A stretch of 64,000 bases of DNA, taken from positions 203,228,747-203,292,746 of the forward strand of contig NC_090942.1 of NCBI RefSeq assembly GCF_040807025.1, in the 5' to 3' direction. Below, piece by piece: positions 27,532-41,175 of the stretch. The DNA is from Struthio camelus. Taxonomy: Eukaryota > Chordata > Aves > Struthioniformes > Struthionidae. The position numbers were made by a program, and so were the translations under genes. The notes below the pieces were generated by a model that was given only the letters and a program-made list of their open reading frames with translations, was not told where the DNA came from and ran no database searches. Position 1 is the stretch's first letter. Each line of letters opens with the position of its first letter.

Positions 27532-29010
27532 TCATAGAATCACAGACATTCAGGGCTGGAGGGATCTCAAGAGATCATTTTCTCAAACCACAGCACTGCG
27601 GCAGGATAAAATATGTATAGAATAGATCCAATAGGTGGTTATTCAATTTGTCTGGAAAAAAACATTGCCTTGGGGGTATTCAAGCAGTCTCTCTATGTAG
27701 CTTGTTCCTATATTCATAATTGTAGCTTTCCTATATTTATAATTGAAAGGAGTTTTCTAACTCAGAAATTAAGCTGATTCTCCTTGTTTTTCCTTATATG
27801 GCAACTGAAGAACAATTGATCACTATCCTTCTTATAAAAGTCTTTTCTGTACTGGAAGATGTCAGCACTTCCTCTACTTTCCATTGTCTAGACTCAACAC
27901 GCCTAATTGCTGCAATTTTTCCACATAGTTATGTATTCCTCTTCCATTATAATCTTGCCGCCCTTCTCTGAATTCATTCCAATTTGTTTGTTTTTTTTTT
28001 TTAAAGCTAAATGTCCAAAACTCGATGGAGGAAACCAGTTCAAGCCTCTGAAAGCATTATTTGTAGTGGAATATCCTGTCTTACTATCTCCCTGGCAGCA
28101 CATATTGCACACGCAAACTGGCTGGGGTAAGAAGATCACATTTTTGGATCTCACTTAATTTGTGAGTTTCTTCAGATCTTTGCAATCTTGTAGTCCCAAG
28201 TTTTTTTTACTGTTTTGCATTTGTTGATTCCTCCTTCTAAGTGTAAAAACCTGTATTTATTGCACTTGCTGATTTCAAGCCATGTCTACAGTTTGTAGGA
28301 ATCATTTTGATCATTCTGATTCTTTTCTCCAGGGTACTTCCAACTCCTTTCACCTCGACAAAGATTTTGAAATTTGTAAGCATATAGTCTAGTCCGTCGT
28401 CCTAATTGTTAAATCGAGAACTGTCCCAAGAACAAATTCCTTGAGATGCCTAATTGAAATGCCATCCCAAATTGACTGTAAACTACTGATACCTATTTGT
28501 TAAAAGTAGTATTTTTCAATCAGTTGTCCTCATCCCTCCTTATCTTGTAGTGATTTCATCGAGGCTATACTTCCTAATTTCTTATAAACAGTAACAGGGA
28601 ATAGATTTGGAAGCCTTACTAATATCTAGATATGTCATGTTTACTGTTTCGTCTGTATCTACTAGGCTATTTAACATATTGAAGAAGAAAATTAGTTTAG
28701 CTTGACATAATCTATTCTTGACAGAGACATGTCAGTGATTGTTTATCACCTTATCATCTTCTAGGCATTTAGAAGTTGCTTATGTAATAATGTGTTCCAG
28801 AATCAGGGATGGAAGTTAGTTAAGGCTGACTGGCTTGTAATTACTTTGGTCCTCCTTGATCTCTTTTTCTAAAAGAGTTACTATGTTTCCTTTTGCAGTC
28901 CTCTGCAGTGTCCTGTGTCCTCCATAAGTTTTCAAAGATATCTGAGATAACTGGAAATAGTTCAGAGCATATTTGGGCTACTGCCTGAATTACAGCAGGA
29001 GATAGATGCA
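27532..29010 (-). mobile_element. Ancient CR1 LINE, about 1.5 kb, antisense (RT region to 3' end)
   Basis: The left end starts with CATAGAATCACAGACATTCA, followed by a GGCTGGAGGGATCTCAAGAG stretch, the reverse complement of a CR1 3' terminus. The plus strand then follows the antisense of CR1 nearly colinearly for 1.5 kb, for example ATATCTAGATATGTCATGTT, CACCTTATCATCTTCTAGGC and CCATAAGTTTTCAAAGATAT, which correspond to the 3' untranslated part and the reverse-transcriptase coding part of ORF2. Stops and indels break every frame, so it is a fossil. The right border, near 29010, is approximate. Confidence 0.8.
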
Positions 29011-29674
29011 GGAAACCTAAACATATCTATCTTATCTAAGTATCTTCTATAGCTTTCTTCAAGACTATTTTGTTAAATATCCAGACAGCAGTAACCTTTC
29101 TTCTAAAGTTTGAAAATTATTTTACATTTGATAGGTGTTAGGGACTTTTTGCTTGTATGTGTAAGCAGATATCCAGTATTTATTACATATGGGCGTCCTA
29201 GTTAACCCAGCATGTGGTATGTTCGCTAAAGAACATTTACAGCTTTGAGAAAAAGTAAGTTACAAGAGGAAATGCAGACTGGCTATGTTTAATATAATCC
29301 TTGAGTCTAGAGGCAACTGCAACCTAGTAATTTTTTTAAATGCTATTACCTAATGCTCTGGAATTTTGCTAGTTTGGGGTTAAAATATATGATTCAGATC
29401 AGGTGGCACAGTTGTTACAGAAAGGGGAAAATAACTTTATGGAATATCAAACCATTTCTGCAGAACATTTCACTACTTGTTCTGGCTAAGCTATTTCTAA
29501 GGTAGGAAAAAAATGGAGATGATGAATACGGTGAGTTAAGTTTTAGGCTATCAAGTGCAATAATATATCAAAGTTCAATAGTGCAGTTTTTTTTTAAGGT
29601 CCTCAAAAATCAACCAGAGACCATCAAAATAATGCAATAATATTTACAGAAAATATGTGACAAACAGCTTTTGT

Positions 29675-29770
29675 CTTCAGGGTTTATTTCCAGCTCTGTC
29701 ACTGCTTTGCTTTAAGATCTTAGACAAGTCATTTAAGCCTGCTGTGCTTCATGTTACCAACAGGAAGCAA
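29675..29770 (+). mobile_element. MIR-like SINE fragment
   Basis: The sequence TTCCAGCTCTGTCACTGCTT followed by AGATCTTAGACAAGTCATTT and GCCTGCTGTGCTTCATGTTACC follows the well-known MIR/CORE-SINE wording (tRNA-unrelated core, GACCTTGGGCAAGTCACTTA type), with the divergence expected of an old copy. Orientation is plus. No intact Pol III boxes were seen. Confidence 0.6.
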
Positions 29771-32700
29771 TCAACCTCTAATGACTCTCCATAGATGCTA
29801 TAATACTTGGTTCTTGATCAGGTACCCCAGCACCTCAAAGTAGTGGAGTCCTTGTTGCTGTCTCTGCAGCGAGTCTGCTACATCCCTAACCGATAGTAGT
29901 AGCTGAGCTTCTGGTTACTGGCAACTACATCTAGTTGCTGAGTGCATGTGATATGACTGCTAGTAAAATAAAGGTTATATAAAAAGAGAGTAATAGAAAC
30001 AGAAGAGACTGAAAGGAGGAGAAGGGAACGGACACAAATTTGATAGGTGTTAGGAAACTTAGATCTTAATTAATCTGTAACAACAACCAAAAACCGACCA
30101 TTTATTCAATTTAATAATGAAATACTTATCCCTCAAACTTGCCTTCCATTTCCTCCATCCAGATCTGCTAAGAGCAGTGGGCTCTTTCAGATGCCAGGAT
30201 GTCATTAAATGTAACAGACAGCAGTCATGGATAGATTTTGGGTAGCATCAAGCCATGGACAGTCCCTGGTTTCCAGTAGGTCGCCTACAGGCTCTGCTGG
30301 TCCTCAGTCCTCTTCCACTGGTACCACAGCTGCCTGGAGGTTCTCAGGGCTTATGGAGTGGAAAGCCCTAGGATGACCTCAGCTCCTCTGAGTCAAAACT
30401 GAAGTCTCTCTCGCTGCTGTGGAGAACAGTAAACAGATTTCTTTCATCAGTCTCCCTCTCCTTACTCACAGAGGGGGAGAGTTTGGGGAGCCCCCAAACT
30501 AAGCTTAGGGTCAACCTCGCATGATAAATTTCTTCACCTACCACAAGCAAGCAGGCAGGCAGCCTCTGCGACACTGAACCACCTGCATTTGTGAGCTATC
30601 GCTGAGCTCTCTCTGCGGCAGATGATGGGAGTGATGTCTGAACTGACAGAAGGTATGCATATCCCTACAAAAACTGAGTGGAATCGCTACCTCTGCTTGA
30701 ATTGCCACTTAAGATGTTTAATAATCATTTTGTTCATAAAAGCCAAGACAGGAAAGAGACATAAATTCCAATGTTCCCAAATGCAGGTGTTCATAAGCCT
30801 AGTAACACCTCAGTACTTAGGTAAGATATAATTTCTAATACAAAACAGCAGTAAGACACTGTTCCCTCAGCTACACCTTGAAGTAACATATCCATGCTTC
30901 TACCTGTTCTCAGGGTGGCACTGTATGGGTACATCTTTACTGCTACATAAAAGAGAGACAGGAACTGAGCTTAAGGACAGGAATCCGCGTTACAGAAGTT
31001 ATTTAACTGCTGGATTTCTCCTGGCTGTGTTCTGCATTGCTCCAGCTAAATCCCTCCATTACAGATCAGATATGGAGGCTCTATCCCAAAGCCGTGTGAA
31101 CATGAGACCTGCTGAACCTTGTGAACGTCACGTGACCATAGGACCTCCTAAGCCCTGTGGATACGAGCCAGTCTGTGTATCTTGGCTTTCTGCTGTTGGC
31201 ATAGCTTATCGGCATGTAGTTCAGCTGCTGCAGGGTGCAATTCACCTCACATTCCCTCTAGACCCTTCCCTTTTCCAGGATGTGGGTCCTGTAACAGACG
31301 GGAAATCCTCTCTGGGTGCATGCAGGCATACTCCTGACAGCAGCCAACCCTTCCTGCCTGAATGGAGCCAAGGAGGGACCATTCTCCAACTAGCAACTTT
31401 GTTCACTGCTTATTTGTGGATTTTCATCAGTGCCGTTTGTGAGTGCCCCCAAAGCCCCTTTTAATGTAGCTACAACCCAGGCAGCCCATTGCTAGCAAAT
31501 ATACAAAGGCTTTCACAGTATTTCTACAAATAATATAGCTATTTTCCAGCTCTCTGTAAGAGTCAAATGCAGAAATCAATGGAAATAGAAAGACGCTGCT
31601 CACCACAATGAACTTTGTTTTTGGACTTTCAACAGTTTTATTAAAGGATCTGAAAAACTTTTCATAGTAAAGGTATGTGTCTACCACACACATGTGCCAG
31701 TGGTATTAGCTTAGATCAGACCTGATATCAGTTTTAGTTACTAGACAACCAGACACACGTATTTGGAAAATATTCCTTCTTTCCGCTCCTTATACAAAAA
31801 TAGGTGTTATCAAAGATCACAATGGTACTCTGAGCAAAAGAAGCATACATTAAAATAATAGCATACACTAAAGAAAATAGTAATTTAAAGTGAAGTTTTA
31901 TAATTCCTTCATTTCTCAAAGAAATAATTATATACACTTCATCTTCTTCAGTAGCATTAAAGATATTATGATTTAAGATAACTTTCATTAATAAAACATT
32001 GTAATGCTACAAATTGTTATTAATAGTAGCTTTAGGCACTGGTCCAGGCAAAGAAAAAAAAAAGAAGGTGTATGATCATGCTTCTACTTCAACATTTCCA
32101 GAAAACATATATTTTAAAAATAATGTACAGGTTAAAATACTGATAATTCTATATTTTTTTCTTTAGCAATACTGTGAAGTAATGTCTTTGCCATCTTAAT
32201 TGTATTTTTTGAGCTACATAACAATAATTACTTAAAATTATATCAGTCACATTAAAAACATGAGTCTGAGTCCCTAATAAATCTTTCTGTTTTTTCAAGC
32301 AACACAGATAAAATTAACTTTGCTAATCTTGACTTGCTTTATTATACCCTCATGTACAATTTCTCTCTCTTTTTAAGTACAGAATCTATATACAATAGAA
32401 AGTGTTAGGCAACCTTAACTATAGTTATTACTGCCAACTCTTCCTATAAAACTTAGGGTGAAATGCTGGTATAATTAAAATTGATGGCAATGCTCACACT
32501 GATTTCAGAGAACAAAAGAAAAGAGAAGAAAAGCTCCCTAAAATGCAATAAGGTCCTCACAATTTATATTAGAATGCAAATTTTTATTTACATGGGAAGC
32601 ACTAGTTACAGGAGTACAGGAAATCCTAAGATTACATTATATTGTATTGTATTATAAATGTTTTACATGCTTTGACATGCATTTTTATATATTGATATAC

Positions 32701-32940
32701 AAAGATACGCTAACAAAGTCAAAATGATTCCTTCAGCCTTGTCAGAATCAAGCAAAGAAGATTGTTCCAACATAGCAAACCAGAACAACCAGCACTAGTT
32801 AAAAGCTTACACCAGAAACATCAAACAGAAAAAACAAAACAAGACAAAACAAAACCAAAAACAATGAGAAAAGTAAACTACTAGAACCACTAAGGAAACT
32901 GGGAGACTCCTAACATCTTGAAAGAAAGACTTTCCCTTAG

Positions 32941-34492
32941 CTGAGAAAGATTGGGTGAGAGATCATTTAGGCAAACCTGACATCCACAAGTCCATGGGTC
33001 CTGATGGGATGCACCCACGAGTGCTGAGGGAGCTGGCGGACATTGTTGCTAGGCCTCTCTCCATCATCTTTGAAAAGGCATGGAGATCAGGAGAGGTGCC
33101 TGAGGACTGGAAGAAAGCCAATGTCACGCCAGTCTTCCAAAAGGGCAAGAAGGAGGAGCCAGGAAACGACAGGCCTGTCAGCCTCACCTCCATCCCGGGA
33201 AAGGTGATGGAACAGCTCCTCCTGGATGCCATTTTTAAGCATGTGGAGAAGAAGGTGATCAGGAGTAGTCAGCATGGCTTCACAAAGGGGAAATCATGCT
33301 TAACCAACCTGATAGCCTTCCATAATGGGATGACTAGCAGGATAGATGAAGGGAGAACAGTAGATGTTGTCTATCTTGACTTCAGGAAACCTTTCGACTC
33401 TGTCTCCCATCACATCCTCATAGACAAGCTCAGGAAGTGTGGACTGGATGAGTGGACAGTGAGGTAGATTGAGAAATGGCTGAATAGCAGAGCTCAGAGG
33501 GCTGTGATTGGCGGCACAGAGTCCAGTTGGAGGCTTGGAGCTAGCGGTGTCCCCCAGGGGTCAGTCCTGGGTCCAGTCTTGTTCAATTTATTCATCAATG
33601 ACCTGGAGGAAGGGACAGAGTGCACCCTCAGCAAGTTGGCTGATGGTACAAAACTGGGGGGAGAGGCTGACACACCAGAAGGCTGTGCTGCCATTCAGAG
33701 GGAGCTGGAGAGGCTGGAGAGGTGGGCAGAGAGGAACCTCCTGAAGTTCAACAAGAGGCAAGTGCAGGGTCCTGCACCTAAGGAGGAATAACCCCATGCA
33801 CCAGGACAGGCTGGGGGTTCACCTGCTGGAAAGCTGCTGTGTGGAGAAGGACATCCTAATGGACAAGTTGACCATGAGCCAGCAATGTGCCCTTGTGACT
33901 AAGAAGTTCGATGGTATCCTAGACTGCATGAGGCAGAGTGTTGCCAGCAGGTGGAGGGAGGTGATCCTCCTCCTCTACTCAGCCTTAGTGAGGCCTCATC
34001 TGCAGTGCTGTGTCCAGTTCTGGACTCCCCAGTACAAGAGAGACATGGAGCTCCTGGAGTGTATCCAACAAAGGGCTGCTAAGATGATGAACAGACTGGA
34101 GCGTCTCTCAGATGAGAAAAGGCTGAGAGAGCTGGCCCTGTTCAGCCTGGAGAAGACTGAAGGGGGATCTCATTAATGTGCACAAGTATCTGAAGGGAGG
34201 GTGTCAAGAGGATGGTGCCAGACTCTTCTCCCCGGTGCCCAGTGACAGGACAAGAGGCAACGGGCATAAACTGAATCACAGGAAGTTCCATCTGAACCTG
34301 AGGAAAAACTTCTTTCCTGTGAGGGTGACAGCGCACTGGAACAGGTTGCCCAGAGAGGTTGTGGAATCTCTGTCCTTGGAGACAATCAAAGGCCATCTGG
34401 ACGTGATCCTGTGCTCTAGGTGACCCTGCTGGAGCAGGGGGGTTGGACTCGATGATCTCCAGAGGTCTCTTTCAACCTCAACTATTCTGTGG
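32941..34492 (+). mobile_element. CR1 LINE, 5'-truncated, with degenerate ORF2 reverse transcriptase
   Basis: A 1.55 kb plus-strand copy of an avian-type CR1. ORF2 is readable in three pieces: 32955-33464 and, in the same frame after an in-frame TAG at 33465-33467, on to a TAA at 33789-33791; then a shifted frame 33796-34176; then another shift 34178-34423. The order of reverse-transcriptase motifs is clear: [80 protein letters not shown], then LADGTKLGG where a functional enzyme has FADD, so the second catalytic Asp is lost. The 3' end (GGACTCGATGATCTCCAGAG, then TTCAACCTCAACTATTCTGT) is the usual CR1 terminus. The element is inactive but much less decayed than the minus-strand copy at 27.5-29.0 kb. 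Confidence 0.95.
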
Positions 34493-37459
34493 TCTTGAAG
34501 GATTCAAATCAAGATCTGACTTTTGTACTTAGATGATATACAGCAACCCAAGACAGCATCACATGACTATGAGTGGCTCTAGAAAATAAGAGCCTCAGCT
34601 CAAGTAAACATCAGGACTGGTAAGTAAACCAACCAGCAGTTTTATAAGGCCATCCCAGCATGCCATTTCCCTCACTGTGCAACGTGATTATCTGGCTGTA
34701 GCTGCGTTCCTGAATTTGATTTTGCTCCAGCCCTGCTAAATCTCCTGTTCTGTCATGTCTCCTGTTTTGGAGCAGCCTTGCATTATGAGCTTTCTAGCCT
34801 TAGATCTTTAACTTAATATAAAAGTCCTTGGCCTCTGCCCTTAGCTCAATCACTGACTACATTCGCTGCCTAGACCTTTTCCTTGGTGTAGCACTGACAT
34901 TTCTCTGCTTCTTGACCTGTGTTCAACTCCAAGCCCAATATTCTAAGGCAAATCTCAGCTAATTTTTTTCCGAACTTCTTGGACTCTCCATGAGGCAGAG
35001 ATTCCTCACAGTTTGCTTTAGCCAAGCATAAGGTGGTGAATTCACAGCAAGGTGAAATTTGACAGCCTTCAGGATGTTGAGCTGGACAATATAATGCTCC
35101 TTTCTGACCATAAACGGCAGATCTGCAAACTGCAGTGCTACAGTATGACTTGGTGAGATCATATTTTGATATTCTCTCACTGTTCTGGAATTTTCACTTC
35201 ATGGGAAGTGAATATAGACTTTTCATTCCTATTTGGGCAAAAAGAAACTTTTGAAATGTCCAAATTTCCCATTCAATAGAAATGCCTGAATTTTGACCGG
35301 CAAAATAGAAGAGATTTTTTCAGGCCATGGACTTGGGAACACAAGATGAGTGGAAAGTGCTAACTGGGAACTCCATAGAGAAGTCTCAGCCATAGCAGAC
35401 CAGCAGACACTGCCGGGGAGAAAGAGGGCTGTGAAGACCATGCAACAGAGAGATAAAAGAGTAGCTGAACATCTGAAAGAAATGTATATTCACTCTCTAA
35501 CATCTTAAAGATCCTTATAAGATGATGTGAAAGGAAAAGAGGGAAAGATGTTATTTTAAAGCACTTGGAAATGGACAAAATAATAGGTCAATGAAAGAGG
35601 AAAATGAGGCAGGCTAAGTGCATGTCCCATAGACATCATGCTTTAGGATTGGGTTTTCCTGCAATTGCTGTTAGTAGCAATTTTGAAAGAACAGCTTAGG
35701 CTAAGTTTTACCAGTGTTCCTTCATAAAATCCTACACAGAAATAGCTTACTCCAGAAAAAATCACTCTCTGGAGTATGTACGTTTTATCTGCTCCTGAAG
35801 AGAATATGATTGAAATCCTATAGTCCTCACTGATATGATTTGACTTAGATATATGTTTTCTTTTTAACTGGTGCTAGCAACACTACAAAAAACATTTGGA
35901 AGGAAAATAAAGAGAAGTATAACTTACTTAGCTGGAACCATGAGGAAAATACTAACCACTAAAACCCACGCTATAACTCCATTACTTAAGATATTTTCAG
36001 GGGACCATCAGACTTCTGTTACTGTTCCAAAAGTGCCACGGTATCCTATCATTAAAAGATAAAACAGCAGCTGAACCAGACTTCTCATCTAAGAGCTAAC
36101 AAGTTCCCAGTCTCCAAAGATTTCTGTATACAGTTAATTTTACGCATTAGGCGAACTCTTCAGAATGCATAAAATTAAGCATATATATAACTCTTCACAG
36201 GATTAAGGCGTAAATAACAGCCTAAATGGCAGCAGAAGTTGCAGAACCACAACAAATATACTTAGCAAGTTCCAAGAAACGCATGTTCCTTCCCAACAGC
36301 GTATTAATCTTGACTTGCATTTTTTTTTGTTGCTCACATACAAGCATTATTTCTACAATTTACATACCATTTCTTTTACGTATCAAATATTTATTAGAAA
36401 AAGCTCACTGCCAACTCAGAAACAATATTTAAATTTTTTCTCTCTAATTATGTTACTTCAAATCTCAGACATTTTTTTTGAACATTAAGAATTTTGTTTT
36501 CAACTTTTTTCTCTGCTTTTCAACCTGACTTAAAATAGTCATTCTTCTGAAGTCTGAGGAAATCTGTCACATATGCTAGCAAGATGTTTTCCAGCTAACT
36601 ACGTAGGAACAGTGTGGGAAGACAGTAAGTGTGTTAGAAAGGTCTATACAAATTAGCACTATGAGAGGTATTTGGGGACACATATCTTAGATAATTTCTA
36701 ATTCTTTTCCTTTTAAATGGACTCTATCATGATAAGCTTTCAAGTAACTTTAGCAAGTTGAAAATACTTGGAGATAAGCTATATTTATGGCACAGCTCCT
36801 AAATGCAAACATGGCTGTGAATTCTTATTTATTAGCTGAATGGTGATATCTACCCATAAAATGTTCACATTTATTTTCAGTCTTACTACTGAATAAATGC
36901 TGAATGCTTGGTAGTTAGGTCCATTTCCATCATCTCTAAATCCTATAAAACAACTGGACTTTTTGTAAAGTAACAGCATATTGTCATCCTAAGGCTTTTT
37001 CATCAAGAGCTTCCTTCAAACTGATTTCTCATCTTTTTTTTCTTTTTCTGTGGAGGAGGGATGGGTAGGAATTATGGAATAATAGTCTCTCTAGCATACA
37101 AAGCCTGAATATTTTTTAATCCGTAGCTAAATTGTAAATTTGCAGCTGGAGCCCCCTCCCAACCTTCTCTTCTGTACACTTGGTACAGAACCTTTGAGAC
37201 CCTGCACAGATACCAAGATATCAGCTGCCCAACTTTAAAGACTGCCCAATTTCATTGAATTAGCTTGTAGTTCTCAATGTGCGCTAGGTTTATTTCATTA
37301 CATTACTTTTAATAAAACTTGTCTTCCTTCTGCTCATATCCTTATTTGCTTCAGCATGTTTTCCTTGTCACCATAGGCAGACAGACTGCTCTCACTTCTA
37401 TTAACGTAAAATACAAGTGATATTCTTAAGATAATGTAGTTTTGGAGGGGGGGGGGCTA

Positions 37460-37562
37460 AAAAAGGCCTGGGTTTAAGATCTTTTGTTTCAGGCTTTCTG
37501 TCTGACTTTGGGCAGAGTTTAATCTATGTTGCAATTCTTCATGTATAAAATAAAACAGTGGC
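37460..37562 (+). mobile_element. MIR-like SINE fragment
   Basis: The plus strand reads like a decayed MIR core and tail: CAGGCTTTCTGTCTGACTTT, then GGGCAGAGTTTAATCTATGT, then TTCTTCATGTATAAAATAAAA, in the order of TGTGACTTTGGGCAAGTC and CATCTGTAAAATGGG in the consensus. Divergence is high, so confidence is moderate. A G run precedes it near 37447. Confidence 0.45.
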
Positions 37563-40500
37563 GTTTCCTGTCTTTCAGCTAGTCTGTCTGTTCAGCTCCT
37601 CTAGGAAAGAAGTACTCCAAATATTGTTAGCAGGGTGCCTAACATACTACAATTTTACTTTTGGATGGGGCTTACTGTCAGATGTGCATACAGCAAATAA
37701 ATCAGACCTCCTCCATGTTATTTCTCCTAAAAGGGGGTCTCATGTATAAAGACAAAGTTTTCTGGCCCCTCTGGCTGGTCACCCCCTTCCCCTACCCAGT
37801 TTGCACCGCATCTGAAGTCTCCAAAGAAGGACTAGCATGATGGGTGGCCCTCAGACCAGATGACTGAATCCATCTCTCAGCTCTTATCCTATCTAAAATG
37901 GTAAGAAAGGGTTTGGATTGAATGCAAGAGGAGTTAATTTAAGCTGGCACTATGCATAACGCTCTTGAGGGGGTTGGAGTTCTAGCACAGAGTAAATCCA
38001 TGTTAGAACTTGGCCTAATGCTCTTAGAAGCAGAAGCGGACCTTCAGGCACGTGCAGCTGTAAGTTGCTCACAGAAGGAATCACAGGGGCTTTGATTCAT
38101 GGCAGCATGTTTTTGACTTTTCATGTGACTTCATACCGTACCCCTTATGCCTGACAAGAAATGATTGCATTTAAGAATTGCTATATAATGATCCAGTGGA
38201 TCATCGAATCTTACAGGAAAATTACATCCTTACACATTTCAGAAAACCTTTTATTAGGATTTTTATTTGCTTTTTCATCATCTGTAGAAGCAGGTTTGAA
38301 TTCAACAGGTAGAAAGCACTTGCAAAAAACATGTAGGATTGCTAAATGTAATGGTTTCTGCTTACAACAGCTAAGCTGTTTAGGATGGAAAAGAGAGCTT
38401 CTGAACTAACATGTAAGTGCCACAGGACACAGCAATTGATGACATTTTTCACTAGATAGCCCATTTTTCTGCTGAAATTCCAGTTATAGTTACCAGACAA
38501 TGTAATTTTTATAGACGTAGTAATCTTGGCTTTCCGTCATCAACTATGATGTATTGACATCGCATGAGGTGAAATGGGACGAACATTTTAATAGCCAAGT
38601 GTTTTCTAGCTGTTTAGGGACGTGTTGAAGTACTTACAAATACATGACCCTGCCTATTAGAACATCAGTGTAAATCAGGCTAGTGCTGTAGTAGTTGTGC
38701 ACCTCCGCTGAACACTGCACACACAAGGGTGAACTTACTGCAGAGAGCAAGAGGGTGCGTAAGGACACCAAACCTCCCCTCTCAGCACTGCTCATCAACA
38801 TTGCATGTCAGCAGTCAGATGAACGTAGTTCTCCCTTCGCATCGCAGTTGTATCTGTTCCAGGCAGGAATGTCATCTGAGGAAAGCCAAATGACCTATTT
38901 ATTCATTCTTACTCAAAGGGAAACTAAAAATACCTTGCAGGGTGCCAAACTAAACCCGCTTACCTATGTTGCGGTCATGTGCTCAACATCGTAGGATCTG
39001 GCGTACAGAATTCAAATCTCTCTGCCGTCTTTTACAGTGTTTCTGGGACGATGCCAGCCTCCATGGAGTTCTTGTTATTGGCTGACACAGAAAGGAAAGT
39101 ACTCTTAATGCGTCCATGCAACATTCTACATTAAAATACTAAGACTGGGGTAGGGAAGCAGAAATAGGGGGCAGGAATCTGCTCTAAGATTTACGTCTGT
39201 ATAGCCACAGTGGGATTTTGCAGTATGTGTTCATGTACGATGATAGAGGGATTTTGCTGCTATGTTTTACAGCATCTGGGGATTAGGAAGGATTTTCCTG
39301 TACGAGTTTCTTTCTAACTCTCTGTGGATAGGAAAAAGATTTTGCAATGTACATTACAGTCTGTCAGGATGGAAACCACTCACCCTGCACTCTTGGGTGA
39401 TTTTGCAATGAGTGGTCATTTGTGTTCCATAGAGAAGGTGTTTTTGAAGAGTTTGTATCCTGCTAAGGACTCAGGTGGCACATTCCTGAAGATGTCCCAA
39501 ACACTTCACAGAATGACACTCAATGGACAATGCATGCTAATGGAAGACTGGATAAATTCTGAGATGCCATTAGTTAGATGACTGAAACTACCACATATGA
39601 AACTGAATTCATGACTCTGAATTCAGGTCAGGGAAGGACACCGAACTAAAATTACATTAGTGGCACTGATGGATGATCTCCATTTGTCAGTGGATAGAGG
39701 GCAAAAAGGCATTTTCATGTTCCAGAGCCTGTACACAGCATTTGCTGTCTTATCAGGTAGAGGTGAAAGATGCAGTTTGCTAAAATGGGTTGAGTACTTT
39801 CTAAAGGCCTGTAACCCAACATCAAAGTTATGGGAAACTGCATTTCATCACCAGATGCCTTATGTCTAGAACTGCATGCATGAGTTCTCTTCAGTCTTTT
39901 CCCACATTTACATGCAGCCACTAGGTGAACTAGTCAGAAAACATCAATGCTAGTACTACCATCCTACAAATGATATATAGCTTGCTCGCTCTATCTTATA
40001 TGACCATATCATCAATTCCAGGATGACCCAGTGTTTGAATGTGACCATCTCATTAACAGTAAATACAAAGCTCTATCTAACCAAGGCTTAGAGAGCTTGG
40101 ATAAAACCATACTAGCGCACAAAAAAAGTACTTTGAAGCATTCACAGGGTACAGTTGTCTTTGATTACAGCTCGTCAAATCAATCTGTAATGCTTTCCAG
40201 CGTTCACTGATGCTAACCTCTGCCATGACAGTTTTCTGTAAACAACATTTTCTGTCATCTCTAGTTCATGAGAAACTCTATTCCACCCTGCATAAGGATG
40301 CCCTAGTCTTACTCACGTTTTTGTGGTTTCTCATCTGGAAGACATGCAGTGCAACATATCCATATACAAAGTCTCCAACACTTAGAAAACCCCAGCTACA
40401 TAGAATATTGTATCAGATCAGCTTAGCAACACCGATAATGTGGGTTCATCACATCTGCCTGACTTTCTACAATGAACTTTGCACAGAACTTCCAAATCCA

Positions 40501-41175
40501 GGTCATGACTGGTTCCTGAGGCATTACTTGCAAGGTGCTCAGTGGTGGCTCAAAGCCGTGGCACAAGTCTGGTGAAGGAATAAAGCGGAGCTCTTAAGCA
40601 CGGAGTTCAGCTCTACGAGACGCAACTTGCTACGGCGCTAGCAAAGGCTGCGAGATGTACTCTCAGGGCCAGAGGACTATTACGAGCATGACCACTTTCC
40701 ACTCCAAGCGCAAAGAGAAGGTGTTCGGTCTTGTTTTCCCTGACACAAAACACACGATCCCTGCCACTGTCCTCTCTCTCCCACCAAAAAAGCACCCGCC
40801 AAGTCCAGTTGTTTGTACGTCCCTCTCCCCCTCCCCGGGGGGACCGTGGCCTGGCCACGCAGGGCCTCTGCTGCAGCTGTTCACGGGCCGCATCCCCGTT
40901 TGAGCTGTTTTGGGGGAAAAAAGCGCGTTTGTCTCCAGAGAACCGGCTGCCCTTCGCTGGCTCTGCCCGGGAGGCCCGCGGAGGCGGCAGCCTGCAAGCC
41001 GCGGCCAAGGACGAGCCTTTATCTCCGCCGCCGCCATTCGCCCCTCTGGCGCTCACCATCCCCGGAGCCCCCGCCCCGACCGTCCCCTCGGGCTCGGCGG
41101 GCAGCTCCGTCCCCCTCGCAGCGCAGCGGCAGGGCTCAGAGGGGGCCGCAGCCGCCCGCGACCCGCGCGGCAACA

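Larger units (their letters stand above)
10931..40790. other. Intergenic region between FGF9 and MICU2
   Basis: About 30 kb separates the two divergent genes. Most is AT-rich DNA in which no exon, tRNA or other RNA gene was recognised. Contents that could be identified are old CR1 pieces (18.5, 25.2 and 27.5-29.0 kb), a better preserved CR1 (32.9-34.5 kb), two MIR-like SINEs (29.7 and 37.5 kb), another old repeat (12.1-12.5 kb), an isolated GC-rich block (15.7-16.8 kb), simple repeats and hairpins. Stretches where nothing specific was seen: 12.5-15.1, 16.9-18.4, 18.9-21.0, 21.2-23.1, 23.2-24.4, 25.4-27.5, 29.8-32.9, 34.5-37.4 and 37.6-40.7 kb. Conserved enhancers may be present but cannot be seen without an alignment. 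Confidence 0.8.
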
